Positions 1 through 7,832 of a stretch of 34,279 bases of DNA are shown here, one piece after another (the stretch's first letter is position 1; each line of letters begins with the position of its first letter). The stretch is from positions 1-34,279 of the forward strand of contig JAHHTN010000017.1 in the NCBI GenBank assembly GCA_020024645.1. The letters are read 5' to 3'. The notes under the pieces were generated by a model. It searched no databases. It saw only the letters and a program-made list of their open reading frames with translations, and was not told the DNA's origin. The translations under genes were made by a program, and so were the position numbers. The DNA is from Faecalimonas sp. Lineage in GTDB: Bacteria; Bacillota; Clostridia; Lachnospirales; Lachnospiraceae.

Positions 1-61
1 TAGGTGATATACGGATGATATTTCTTGTGTGTGGTTTTGAAGGTATATATCTTCAGGTTAA

Positions 62-134
62 TCCTCAATAGCTCAGTCGGTAGAGCACTCGGCTGTTAAC
101 CGAGTTGTCGTTGGTTCGAGTCCAACTTGGGGAG
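62..134 (+). tRNA. tRNA-Asn (GTT)
   Basis: A full cloverleaf is visible. The acceptor stem is TCCTCAA (62-68) against TTGGGGA (127-133). The anticodon stem is CTCGG/CCGAG around the loop CTGTTAA, giving anticodon GTT. The T arm is GTTGG-TTCGAGT-CCAAC. The discriminator base is G134. CCA is not encoded. It is the first of three tRNA genes in a cluster that may continue upstream of the window, because no convincing promoter is seen in bases 1-61. Confidence 0.96.
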
Positions 135-163
135 TTTATTTTAAAATAGAAAAAAGAGTGTAA

Positions 164-235
164 GGCTCCTTGGTCAAGCGGTTAAGACATCGCCCTTTCA
201 CGGCGGTAACACGGGTTCGATTCCCGTAGGAGTCA
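164..235 (+). tRNA. tRNA-Glu (TTC)
   Basis: The acceptor stem GGCTCCT (164-170) pairs with AGGAGTC (228-234), with one G-U pair. The anticodon loop CTTTCAC gives TTC, read between CGCC and GGCG. The T arm is CGGG-TTCGATT-CCCG. The discriminator is A235 and CCA is not encoded. It lies 29 bases after tRNA-Asn, so the two are probably co-transcribed. Confidence 0.96.
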
Positions 236-240
236 TTTAG

Positions 241-262
241 ACCACAAGAATCATCTTGTGGT
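241..262 (+). other. Hairpin between tRNA-Glu and tRNA-Cys
   Basis: A perfect 9-bp stem, ACCACAAGA (241-249) with TCTTGTGGT (254-262), closes a 4-base loop and is followed by only TTT. It could be a weak terminator or a processing element for the tRNA precursor. The short T run makes strong termination doubtful. Confidence 0.4.
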
Positions 263-278
263 TTAAACAATTAAATAT

Positions 279-349
279 GGCGCCATAGCCAAGTGGTAAG
301 GCAAAGGTCTGCAACACCTCTATCACCAGTTCAAATCTGGTTGGCGCCT
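279..349 (+). tRNA. tRNA-Cys (GCA), copy 1
   Basis: The acceptor stem GGCGCCA (279-285) pairs with TGGCGCC (342-348). The anticodon loop CTGCAAC gives GCA. The T arm is ACCAG-TTCAAAT-CTGGT and the discriminator is T349. The outermost anticodon-stem pair (27-43) is an A-C mismatch. This 71-base gene is identical to the copy at 11697-11767. Confidence 0.95.
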
Positions 350-354
350 TTTAG

Positions 355-383
355 CATCGCAAATATAATTTGCGATGTTTTTT
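355..383 (+). terminator. Terminator of the tRNA cluster
   Basis: A 10-bp perfect stem, CATCGCAAAT (355-364) with ATTTGCGATG (368-377), has a 3-base loop and is followed by six T. It is a classical Rho-independent terminator just after tRNA-Cys. Confidence 0.9.
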
Positions 384-481
384 GTTATACGGAAAATTAG
401 AAAGAGATTTGTAATGTATAAAATTTTTTAAAACTCACATTTTAATATGGAAAAGGATATACGTATAGTTTTTATAAAAGA

Positions 482-517
482 AAATCTAAAAAAGGACATA
501 AGTCCTTTTTTAGATTT
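482..517. terminator. Perfect 16-bp hairpin upstream of deoB
   Basis: The arms AAATCTAAAAAAGGAC (482-497) and GTCCTTTTTTAGATTT (502-517) are perfect complements around an ATAA tetraloop. The stem ends in an A/T block, so it could terminate transcription from either side. It lies after the tRNA terminator and about 60 bases before deoB. It may block read-through from the tRNA genes, or act as an attenuator if the operon promoter lies upstream of it. Confidence 0.6.
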
Positions 518-518
518 A

Positions 519-544
519 TATAATCATATATAATTAAATTATAT
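519..544 (+). promoter_or_regulatory. Candidate promoter and palindromic operator of the nucleoside operon
   Basis: Two TATAAT boxes (519-524 and 529-534) stand 45-60 bases before deoB, neither with a recognisable -35 box at 17 bases. The second lies inside a perfect 8-1-8 palindrome, ATATAATT-A-AATTATAT (528-544). A poor -35 plus a palindrome suggests a regulated promoter. The regulator could be the Crp/Fnr protein encoded at 9997, but this is inference and the AT-rich sequence makes chance palindromes common. Confidence 0.4.
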
Positions 545-578
545 TAACTCGGTAACAGCATAGAAAGGAAGAAAAATA

Positions 579-1751
579 GTGGGTAGACAGAGAGTATTTT
601 TAATTGTACTGGATAGTTTTGGAATTGGAAATGCACCTGATGCGACAAATTTTGGAGATGAAGGTGCAAATACATTACACACAATTACACAATCTTCGGA
701 ATACTATACACCGAATATGAATCGGTTAGGGCTTTCATATATTGATGGTATTGATTACTTAGAGAAGAAAGAAAAGGTTATAGGGGCCTACGGTAGACTT
801 CAAGAGGCTTCAAAAGGGAAAGATACAACGATAGGACATTGGGAAATAGCAGGAATTATCTCTCCTAAAGCACTTCCTACTTATCCGAATGGATTTCCGA
901 AAGAGTTGTTGGATGAATTTTCTAAGAGGACAGGAAGAGGAGTGCTTTGTAATCTTCCGTATTCCGGAACGGATGTTATTCGGGATTATGGAGAAGAGCA
1001 TATTCGTACAGGTAAGTTGATTGTTTATACATCTGCAGACAGTGTTTTTCAAATTGCAGCACATGAGGATATTGTGCCAGTGGAAGAACTATATCAATAT
1101 TGTGAAATAGCAAGAGAACTTCTTACAGGTGAGCATGGTGTTGGAAGAGTTATTGCACGACCTTTTACAGATAAGGCCCCTAATTTTAGAAGAACTGCGA
1201 ATAGGCATGATTTTTCATTACTTCCACCGAAGAGAACAATGCTAGACATTTTACAAAGTGAAGGATATGATACGTATGGTGTAGGAAAGATTTACGATAT
1301 TTTTGCGGGAAAAGGGATTGCTCATACACAAAGAATTACAAATAATGTAGATGGTATGGAGAAGACAATTGCGTTACAAGATCAAGAATTCAACGGGGTG
1401 TGTTTTGTAAATCTTGTTGATTTTGATATGTTATATGGTCATAGAAATGATATTGAAGGATATGCTAAAGCAGCAACAATATTTGATAGACAACTTGGAA
1501 TGTTTATGGATAGAATGAAACCAGAAGACGTTTTGATGATTACTGCAGATCATGGATGTGATCCAGGATTTAAAGGGACAGATCACTCAAGAGAGTGCGT
1601 ACCACTTTTAGTTTACGGAGAGTCTATTAAAGAAGGTGTGAATTTAGGCACTCGTAAAACTTTTTCGGATATTTCAGCTACAATTCTTGATATATTTGGA
1701 GTAGAAATTACAACAGATGGAACAAGTTTTAAAGATGAAATATGTAAGTAG
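579..1751 (+). CDS. deoB: Phosphopentomutase
   Basis: It interconverts (deoxy)ribose-1-phosphate and (deoxy)ribose-5-phosphate in the cytoplasm, linking nucleoside phosphorolysis to DeoC and the pentose pathway. The 390 residues match the usual length. Visible alkaline-phosphatase-superfamily metal sites are Asp-12 in VLDSFGIG, Asp-283 and His-288 in DFDMLYGHRND, Asp-324/His-325 in TADHG and His-336 in TDHSRE. The phosphorylated threonine lies in GKDTTIGHWE (80-89). The start is GTG at 579, with AGGAAG about 8 bases upstream; no better ATG fits the conserved N-terminus. It is the first gene of the nucleoside operon, and its stop overlaps the ribosome site of cdd. Confidence 0.97.
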   Translation: MGRQRVFLIVLDSFGIGNAPDATNFGDEGANTLHTITQSSEYYTPNMNRLGLSYIDGIDYLEKKEKVIGAYGRLQEASKGKDTTIGHWEIAGIISPKALPTYPNGFPKELLDEFSKRTGRGVLCNLPYSGTDVIRDYGEEHIRTGKLIVYTSADSVFQIAAHEDIVPVEELYQYCEIARELLTGEHGVGRVIARPFTDKAPNFRRTANRHDFSLLPPKRTMLDILQSEGYDTYGVGKIYDIFAGKGIAHTQRITNNVDGMEKTIALQDQEFNGVCFVNLVDFDMLYGHRNDIEGYAKAATIFDRQLGMFMDRMKPEDVLMITADHGCDPGFKGTDHSRECVPLLVYGESIKEGVNLGTRKTFSDISATILDIFGVEITTDGTSFKDEICK

Positions 1752-1765
1752 AGGTGTATGTGCAT

Positions 1766-2179
1766 ATGACGAATAGGGAATTACTAGAAGAAGCAAAGAA
1801 AGCGCGACTCAGATCGTATGCGCCATATTCTAAATTTCAAGTTGGTGCGGCGTTGTTGACGAAAGAGGGAAAAGTTTATCATGGCTGTAATATTGAGAAT
1901 GCTTCCTACACCCCTACAAATTGCGCTGAGCGTACTGCGTTTTTTAAAGCAATTTCAGAAGGCGATATGGAATTTGCAAAAATTGCTATCGTTGGAGGCA
2001 AGGAAGGTACAAGCGCTGATGATTTGTGTGCACCTTGTGGAGTATGTAGGCAGGTCATGATGGAGTTTTGTGATTCGGAGAAGTTTCAAATTATTCTTTC
2101 AGATGGAAAAGATAATATGAAAGTGATGAGCTTAAAAGAGATTATGCCATATGGCTTTTCACCATCAAATTTGAAATAA
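1766..2179 (+). CDS. cdd: Cytidine deaminase
   Basis: It deaminates cytidine and deoxycytidine to uridine and deoxyuridine, feeding the pyrimidine nucleoside phosphorylase downstream. It belongs to the small tetrameric zinc family. Cys-53 and Glu-55 lie in TNCAERTA, and Cys-91 and Cys-94 in PCGVCRQ, giving the zinc ligands and the catalytic glutamate. The chosen ATG at 1766 gives 137 residues and has AGAGGTG at 1750-1756. An in-frame GTG at 1754 would overlap that ribosome site, so it is rejected. The gap to deoB is only 14 bases. Confidence 0.96.
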   Translation: MTNRELLEEAKKARLRSYAPYSKFQVGAALLTKEGKVYHGCNIENASYTPTNCAERTAFFKAISEGDMEFAKIAIVGGKEGTSADDLCAPCGVCRQVMMEFCDSEKFQIILSDGKDNMKVMSLKEIMPYGFSPSNLK

Positions 2180-2202
2180 AGTAAAAAGAAGGAGGAGAAA
2201 AC

Positions 2203-3732
2203 GTGGAATATGTAATTGAAATGAACCATATTACGAAGCAGTTTGGGGAATTTAAAGCTAATGATGATATTACGCTGCAAGTAAAGAAGGGCGAAATCCA
2301 CGCTTTGTTGGGAGAAAACGGGGCAGGAAAATCTACGTTAATGAGTGTATTGTTTGGATTATATCAGCCAGAACAGGGACAAATAAAAATTAATGGTAAA
2401 GAAGTGAAAATCAATAATCCAAATGATGCAAATGCGTTGGGAATTGGTATGGTTCACCAACATTTTAAATTAGTTCATAATTTTACTGTTTTGGAAAGCA
2501 TCGTACTTGGACGTGAAACAACAAAGGGCGGAGTATTGAAGATGGAAAATGCCCGAAAGAAAGTTATGGAGTTGAGTGAACGTTATAAGTTTAAAATTGA
2601 TCCAGATGCATATATTTCAGATATTACAGTAGGGATGCAACAGAGAGTAGAAATTTTAAAAATGTTGTATTGTGATAATGATATTTTGATTTTTGATGAA
2701 CCTACAGCAGTATTAACACCACAAGAAATTCATGAGTTGATGAAAGTTATGAAACAACTTGTGGAAGAAGGAAAATCTATTATTTTTATTACACATAAAC
2801 TCAATGAAATCAAGGAAGTTGCAAATCGCTGTAGTGTTTTAAGAAAAGGTAAATATATTGGTACAATTGAGGTTGCAGATACATCTAAAGAAGAAATGTC
2901 AGAGATGATGGTAGGAAGAAAAGTCAATTTTATTATTGATAAGAAAGAATCTAAGCCAGGAGATGCAATACTAGAAGTGCAAAATATGACAATTAAAGGA
3001 AAACACGGAAAAGACGCAGTGAAAGATGTATCTTTTAAAGTAAGAAAAGGTGAAATTGTCACAATAGCAGGTATTGATGGAAATGGTCAATCAGAATTGG
3101 TATACGGAATCACAGGAATGATGCCGATAGATGAAGGGCAGATATTTTTAAAGGGGAAAGATATTACCAATGAAAGTATCAGAAAGAAATGTCTTGATGG
3201 TATGGCTCACATTCCAGAAGATAGACATAAAGATGGGTTAGTTTTAGATTACAATTTGCAAGAAAATTTAGTATTACAAACATATTTTACAGAGCGCTTC
3301 CAGAAACATGGTTTTCTGAAATTTGATGCTATTCGAAAATATGCAGATGAATTAATTAAAAAGTTTGATATTCGTTCAGGGCAGGGAGCAGAAAGTATTG
3401 TTCGTGGTATGTCTGGGGGAAATCAACAGAAAGCAATTATTGCGCGAGAGTTGGACAGAAATCCGGATATTGTGCTTGCAGTACAACCAGTACGAGGATT
3501 GGATGTCGGAGCAATTGAATATATTCATAAACAGTTAATTGCTCAAAGAGATGCAGGAAAGGCGGTTTTACTTGTGTCTTTAGAGTTGGATGAAGTAATG
3601 AATGTCAGCGACAGAATTTTAGTGATGTACGAAGGAGAAATTGTTGCAGATGTAAATCCGAAAGAGGTTACAACAGAAGAATTAGGATTATACATGGCAG
3701 GAGCGAAAAGGAGTGTGAATCATGGAGTATAA
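2203..3732 (+). CDS. nupA: Nucleoside ABC transporter, ATPase subunit
   Basis: This double-ATPase protein (509 residues) would power uptake of nucleosides with the two permeases that follow and the BMP lipoprotein at 7833. Domain 1 has Walker A GENGAGKST (37-45), signature ITVGMQQR and Walker B LIFDEPTAVL. Domain 2 has a degenerate Walker A (GIDGNGQSE), an intact MSGGNQQK signature and QPVRGLDVGA in place of the usual Walker B aspartate. These features are typical of BMP-type (RbsA-like) transporters. The start is GTG with AAGGAGGAG just upstream. Its end overlaps the next gene by 11 bases, which suggests coupled translation. The Lactococcus NupA name is used by analogy. Confidence 0.93.
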   Translation: MEYVIEMNHITKQFGEFKANDDITLQVKKGEIHALLGENGAGKSTLMSVLFGLYQPEQGQIKINGKEVKINNPNDANALGIGMVHQHFKLVHNFTVLESIVLGRETTKGGVLKMENARKKVMELSERYKFKIDPDAYISDITVGMQQRVEILKMLYCDNDILIFDEPTAVLTPQEIHELMKVMKQLVEEGKSIIFITHKLNEIKEVANRCSVLRKGKYIGTIEVADTSKEEMSEMMVGRKVNFIIDKKESKPGDAILEVQNMTIKGKHGKDAVKDVSFKVRKGEIVTIAGIDGNGQSELVYGITGMMPIDEGQIFLKGKDITNESIRKKCLDGMAHIPEDRHKDGLVLDYNLQENLVLQTYFTERFQKHGFLKFDAIRKYADELIKKFDIRSGQGAESIVRGMSGGNQQKAIIARELDRNPDIVLAVQPVRGLDVGAIEYIHKQLIAQRDAGKAVLLVSLELDEVMNVSDRILVMYEGEIVADVNPKEVTTEELGLYMAGAKRSVNHGV

Positions 3733-4837
3733 GAAAAAAAGTCTTTTTCAGAGAGGAGGCATGATTAGTTTCAGTTCCTCAATTCTTGCAATTATTTGTG
3801 GGCTACTCTTTGGACTTATTATTTTGCTTGTTAGTAATCCAAGTCAGGCTTCTGGCGGATTTATGATGATTTTGCAAGGTGGTTTTACAGATGGAATGCA
3901 AGGAATCGGTCAGATGTTTTATTATGCCACACCGATTATTATGACAGGTCTGTCTGTCGGTTTTGCTTTTCAAACAGGACTATTTAATATCGGAGCAGCA
4001 GGACAATTTACAATTGGCGCATTTGTTGCGGTTTTAATTGGAGTCAAATGTACATTTTTGCCAGCATGGCTTCATTGCCTTGTTGCAATTTTAGGAGCTG
4101 CTTTAGCAGGCGCTTTGTGGGGAATGTTACCTGGAATTTTAAAAGCGTTCAGAAATGTAAACGAAGTTATTTCTTCAATTATGATGAATTATATTGGAAT
4201 GTATCTTGTAAACCTTTTAATTCAGAAATTAATTTATGATCATGTTAAAAATCAGTCTATGGCAGTAGCAGATACAGCGAATCTTCCGAAGGCTGGATTA
4301 GATAAGATTTTTCCGAACACAGATATCAATGTGGGAATTATTATTGTTATTGTATTTGTCGTTTTGGTTTATGTTATTTTGAATCGAACAACTTTTGGAT
4401 ATGAACTAAAGGCTTGTGGAAAAAATCCAAATGCAAGTAAATATGCAGGTATTAATGCAAAAAGAAACGTTGTTCTTTCTATGGCGATTTCAGGTGCTTT
4501 GGCAGGTATTGGAGGAGCGTTATTATACCTTGCAAATTCAGGAAAATATTTACAGGTATTGGATATTATTGCCCCAGAAGGATTTTCTGGTATTTCTGTA
4601 GCTTTGCTTGGTATGTCAAATCCAATTGGTATTCTGTTTGCGGGTCTATTTATTGGACATCTTACTGTAGGTGGATATAATATGCAGTTATTTGATTTCG
4701 CACCGGAAGTTATTGATATGATTATTGCAGCAATTATTTACTGTGGTGCTTTATCTTTACTTTTCAAAGGAATGATTAGTAAGATTCAATTTAGAAAAGA
4801 AAAGAAGAAAAAAGACAATCTGAAGAAGGAGGAATAA
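3722..4837 (+). CDS. nupB: Nucleoside ABC transporter, permease 1
   Basis: This hydrophobic protein of 371 residues has about eight to ten membrane helices and a charged, lysine-rich C-terminus. It belongs to the branched-chain/RbsC-like permease family used by BMP-type transporters. FNIGAAGQFTIGAF and the later ACGKNPNASKYAGIN segment, a cytoplasmic coupling region, are characteristic. It starts within the end of the ATPase gene and ends 4 bases before the second permease, so the three are one translational unit. The substrate is assigned as nucleosides from operon context. Confidence 0.92.
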   Translation: MEYKKKSLFQRGGMISFSSSILAIICGLLFGLIILLVSNPSQASGGFMMILQGGFTDGMQGIGQMFYYATPIIMTGLSVGFAFQTGLFNIGAAGQFTIGAFVAVLIGVKCTFLPAWLHCLVAILGAALAGALWGMLPGILKAFRNVNEVISSIMMNYIGMYLVNLLIQKLIYDHVKNQSMAVADTANLPKAGLDKIFPNTDINVGIIIVIVFVVLVYVILNRTTFGYELKACGKNPNASKYAGINAKRNVVLSMAISGALAGIGGALLYLANSGKYLQVLDIIAPEGFSGISVALLGMSNPIGILFAGLFIGHLTVGGYNMQLFDFAPEVIDMIIAAIIYCGALSLLFKGMISKIQFRKEKKKKDNLKKEE

Positions 4838-4841
4838 GAGG

Positions 4842-5795
4842 ATGGATATTGTATATTTTATTATGCAGCAGACAATGTTTTTTGCAATTCCACTTCTGAT
4901 TGTGGCGATTGGAGGCATGTACTCTGAACGAAGTGGTGTAATTAACATTGCGTTAGAAGGAATTATGGTAATAGGCGCTTTTTTTGGTATCCTATTTATC
5001 AATATGGCTCAGGGAACAATGAGTGGTCAGGGATTATTATTAATCGCAGTAGTGATTGCAGGAGTCACTGGAGGAATTTTTTCTTTGCTTCATGCATTTG
5101 CTTCTATTAATATGAAAGCAGACCAAACAATTAGTGGTACTGCACTTAATATGTTTGCACCTGCATTTGCAATTTTTGTAGCAAGAATGATTCAAGGCGT
5201 GCAGCAAATTCAGTTTACAGACACATTTCAGATTAATAAGGTACCAGTTTTAGGTGATATTCCGATTATTGGACCATTATTCTTTAGAAATTGTTATGTT
5301 ACAACATATCTTGGTATTTTGATTTTTATCATTGCAGCATTTGTAATTAAAAGAACAAGATTTGGTTTGCGACTTCGCGCTTGTGGAGAACATCCAGGGG
5401 CAGCAGATTCAGTAGGGGTGAATGTATATAAGATCAGATATTCTGGTGTAATTATTTCAGGTGTTTTAGCAGGAATAGGAGGACTTGTATTTGTTGTTCC
5501 TACTTCAACAAACTTTAATGCCAGTGTTGCAGGATATGGATTTTTGGCATTGGCGGTATTGATTTTTGGTCAATGGAGAAGTAATAAAATTTTTATGGCA
5601 GCATTTTTCTTTGGGGTAATGAAAACATTGGCAAGTGCTTATTCAGCAATTCCAGTGTTAAAAAGTCTTCCAATTCCAAATGAAGTGTATAAAATGATAC
5701 CATATATTGCAACATTAGTTGTGCTTGCATTCTTCTCTAAGAATTCACAGGCACCAAGAGCAGAAGGTATTCCTTATGATAAAGGAATGAGATAA
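4842..5795 (+). CDS. nupC: Nucleoside ABC transporter, permease 2
   Basis: This is the second membrane subunit (317 residues, mostly hydrophobic), paralogous to the permease before it. Both have a periplasm-facing start followed by a conserved patch: SGVINIALEGIMVIGAFFG here matches GLFNIGAAGQFTIGA there. ACGEHPGAADSVGVN matches the coupling segment. The ribosome site GAAGGAGG lies at the end of the preceding gene. It should form the heteromeric channel of the nucleoside importer. Confidence 0.92.
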   Translation: MDIVYFIMQQTMFFAIPLLIVAIGGMYSERSGVINIALEGIMVIGAFFGILFINMAQGTMSGQGLLLIAVVIAGVTGGIFSLLHAFASINMKADQTISGTALNMFAPAFAIFVARMIQGVQQIQFTDTFQINKVPVLGDIPIIGPLFFRNCYVTTYLGILIFIIAAFVIKRTRFGLRLRACGEHPGAADSVGVNVYKIRYSGVIISGVLAGIGGLVFVVPTSTNFNASVAGYGFLALAVLIFGQWRSNKIFMAAFFFGVMKTLASAYSAIPVLKSLPIPNEVYKMIPYIATLVVLAFFSKNSQAPRAEGIPYDKGMR

Positions 5796-5809
5796 AGGAG
5801 GAAAATGCT

Positions 5810-7132
5810 ATGAGAATGTATGATTTAATCATGAAGAAAAGAAATGGAGAAGCTTTAACAAAAGAAGAGATCCAGTACATGATTACAGAATATGTAGATG
5901 GCAAAATTCCAGATTATCAGATGTCAGCGTTTCTTATGGCAGTTTATTTTCAAGGAATGACTGAAGAAGAAACACTTGCAATGACACTTGCAGTTGCACA
6001 TTCGGGCGATATGGTCGACTTATCGGGTATTGAAGGAATGAAAGTGGACAAACATTCTACGGGAGGCGTAGGAGATAAAACGACGCTTATTATTGCTCCA
6101 ATTGTTGCTTCTTGTGGAGTAAAAGTGGCTAAAATGTCTGGTAGAGGATTGGGACATACGGGTGGAACGGTAGACAAGATGGAATCCATACCAGGAATGC
6201 AGACATCACTTGATAGAGAGGAATTTTTTGAGGTAGTAAATCAAACAGGGCTTTCAGTAATCGGTCAATCTGGTAACCTTGCTCCAGCAGACAAGAAATT
6301 ATATGCACTTCGTGATGTTACTGCGACCGTAGATAGTATACCTCTTATAGCAGTGTCTATCATGAGTAAAAAATTAGCAGCAGGAAATGATGGTATTTTA
6401 CTAGATGTAAAAACTGGAAGTGGTGCATTTATGAAGACAGTGGAGGATTCTGTTGCATTAGCAAAAGAAATGGTTTCCATTGGTGAGAATGCCGGAAAGA
6501 AAATGATAGCGCTAATTACAAATATGGATATTCCTTTAGGACATAATATTGGAAACAGCCTTGAAGTTATTGAGGCCGTAGAAACATTACAAGGGCGTGG
6601 ACCAAAAGATTTGACAGAAGTGTGCTTGCAATTAGCAAGTAATATGTTATATCTAGCTGAAAAAGGAAGCATTGAAGAATGTCGACAAATGGCAGAAGAT
6701 GCGATAAATAGCGGAAAAGCATTAGAAAGATTGATTGCCATGGTAGAAGCACAAGGAGGGAATGCAGATGTGATTCGTGACACGAATAAATTTGCAAAAG
6801 CTCCTTATCAACAGGAAGTTTTAGCAGAAAAAGATGGGTATATTACACATATGAATGCGGAAGGTTGTGGCATTGCTTCTTCTATGCTTGGAGCAGGAAG
6901 AGAAACAAAAGATAGCGTAATTGATTATACTGCTGGAATTATCTTGAAGAAAAAGACGGGGGATACTGTAAAAGAAGGAGATGTTTTGGCAGTTTTATAT
7001 GCAGCTAATGAATTCCTTTTTGAAAATGCAAAGGAACAGTATAAAAAGTCTATAGTTATTATGGAACAACCACCAAAAGAGGAACCGTTAATTTATGCAA
7101 GAGTAACTCCAGATGGAGTAGAAAAATATTAG
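5810..7132 (+). CDS. pdp: Pyrimidine-nucleoside phosphorylase
   Basis: It cleaves uridine, thymidine and deoxyuridine with phosphate, giving the base and (deoxy)ribose-1-phosphate for DeoB. The 440 residues fit the family. The phosphate site is DKHSTGGVGDKTT, followed by the glycine-rich SGRGLGHTGGT. The base-binding Arg, Ser and Lys lie in LRDVTATVDSIPL and AVSIMSKKLAAG. The C-terminal beta domain is also present. The start MRMYDLIMKKRNG resembles Bacillus Pdp. AAAGGAGG stands about 6 bases upstream. It follows the transporter by 14 bases. I call it Pdp rather than thymidine-specific DeoA because low-GC Gram-positives usually carry the broad enzyme. Confidence 0.93.
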   Translation: MRMYDLIMKKRNGEALTKEEIQYMITEYVDGKIPDYQMSAFLMAVYFQGMTEEETLAMTLAVAHSGDMVDLSGIEGMKVDKHSTGGVGDKTTLIIAPIVASCGVKVAKMSGRGLGHTGGTVDKMESIPGMQTSLDREEFFEVVNQTGLSVIGQSGNLAPADKKLYALRDVTATVDSIPLIAVSIMSKKLAAGNDGILLDVKTGSGAFMKTVEDSVALAKEMVSIGENAGKKMIALITNMDIPLGHNIGNSLEVIEAVETLQGRGPKDLTEVCLQLASNMLYLAEKGSIEECRQMAEDAINSGKALERLIAMVEAQGGNADVIRDTNKFAKAPYQQEVLAEKDGYITHMNAEGCGIASSMLGAGRETKDSVIDYTAGIILKKKTGDTVKEGDVLAVLYAANEFLFENAKEQYKKSIVIMEQPPKEEPLIYARVTPDGVEKY

Positions 7133-7143
7133 GAGATGGTGAA

Positions 7144-7809
7144 ATGAAAACAAGTGAAATTTTAAGTCATGTGGATCATACGGTCTTAAAGGCATTTACA
7201 ACATGGGAAGATATCCAGAAGTTATGTGATGAAGCAATTGAGTATCAGACAGCATCTGTATGTGTTCCACCAAACTATATAAAAAGAATTCATGATACTT
7301 ATGGGGATAAAATTAATATTTGTACTGTTGTAGGTTTTCCACTTGGATATAGTACTACAAAAGCAAAACTTGCTGAAGTAGAACAGGCAATAGAAGATGG
7401 TGTTGAAGAAGTGGATATGGTAATTAATATTACAGATGTAAAAAATGGTGATTTTGATAAAGTAACAGAAGAAATACGCAGTTTAAAACAGGCTGTTGGT
7501 GATAAAATTCTTAAAGTTATTATTGAAACATGCTACTTAACAAAAGAAGAAAAGATTGCGATGTGTAAAGCAGTAACAGAGGCAGGAGCAGATTATATCA
7601 AGACTTCTACAGGATTTGGGACTGCGGGTGCAACAATGGAAGATATTCTTTTGTTTAAGGAATATATTGGACCACATGTAAAAATGAAAGCCGCAGGCGG
7701 AGTAAAAAGTGTGGAAGATATGGAGGCCTTTTTGGAAGCAGGATGCGAAAGGATAGGCACAAGTTCAGCAATTTCCCTTATTCAAGGGAGAGAAGGAAAA
7801 GATTATTAA
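7144..7809 (+). CDS. deoC: Deoxyribose-phosphate aldolase
   Basis: It splits 2-deoxyribose-5-phosphate into glyceraldehyde-3-phosphate and acetaldehyde, the last step of deoxynucleoside breakdown. This 221-residue TIM barrel has the Schiff-base Lys-153 in YIKTSTGFGT. Asp-91 lies in EVDMVIN and Lys-182 in MKAAGGVKS, completing the catalytic triad of the family. It lies 11 bases after pdp with AGGAGATGG as ribosome site. The operon therefore encodes all steps from imported deoxynucleoside to glycolysis. Confidence 0.97.
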   Translation: MKTSEILSHVDHTVLKAFTTWEDIQKLCDEAIEYQTASVCVPPNYIKRIHDTYGDKINICTVVGFPLGYSTTKAKLAEVEQAIEDGVEEVDMVINITDVKNGDFDKVTEEIRSLKQAVGDKILKVIIETCYLTKEEKIAMCKAVTEAGADYIKTSTGFGTAGATMEDILLFKEYIGPHVKMKAAGGVKSVEDMEAFLEAGCERIGTSSAISLIQGREGKDY

Positions 7810-7832
7810 GAACAAAAAGGAGGAAGAAAAAA

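Noticed and set aside
384..481. Riboswitch or T-box upstream of deoB
   Set aside because: No purine-riboswitch or T-box sequence elements are recognisable; only AT-rich sequence and the hairpin at 482-517 are seen.
2203..3732. Second nucleotide-binding domain with altered Walker A and Walker B as a damaged gene
   Set aside because: Degeneracy of the second domain (GIDGNGQSE, QPVRGLDVGA) is typical of BMP-type nucleoside ATPases.
6265..6783. 172-residue minus-strand open frame opposite pdp
   Set aside because: It is antisense to conserved phosphorylase sequence, with no family motif or ribosome site.
7743..7832. N-terminal extension of the BMP lipoprotein
   Set aside because: It overlaps deoC, is rich in Arg and Lys, and would bury the lipoprotein signal; AAAGGAGG supports the ATG at 7833.
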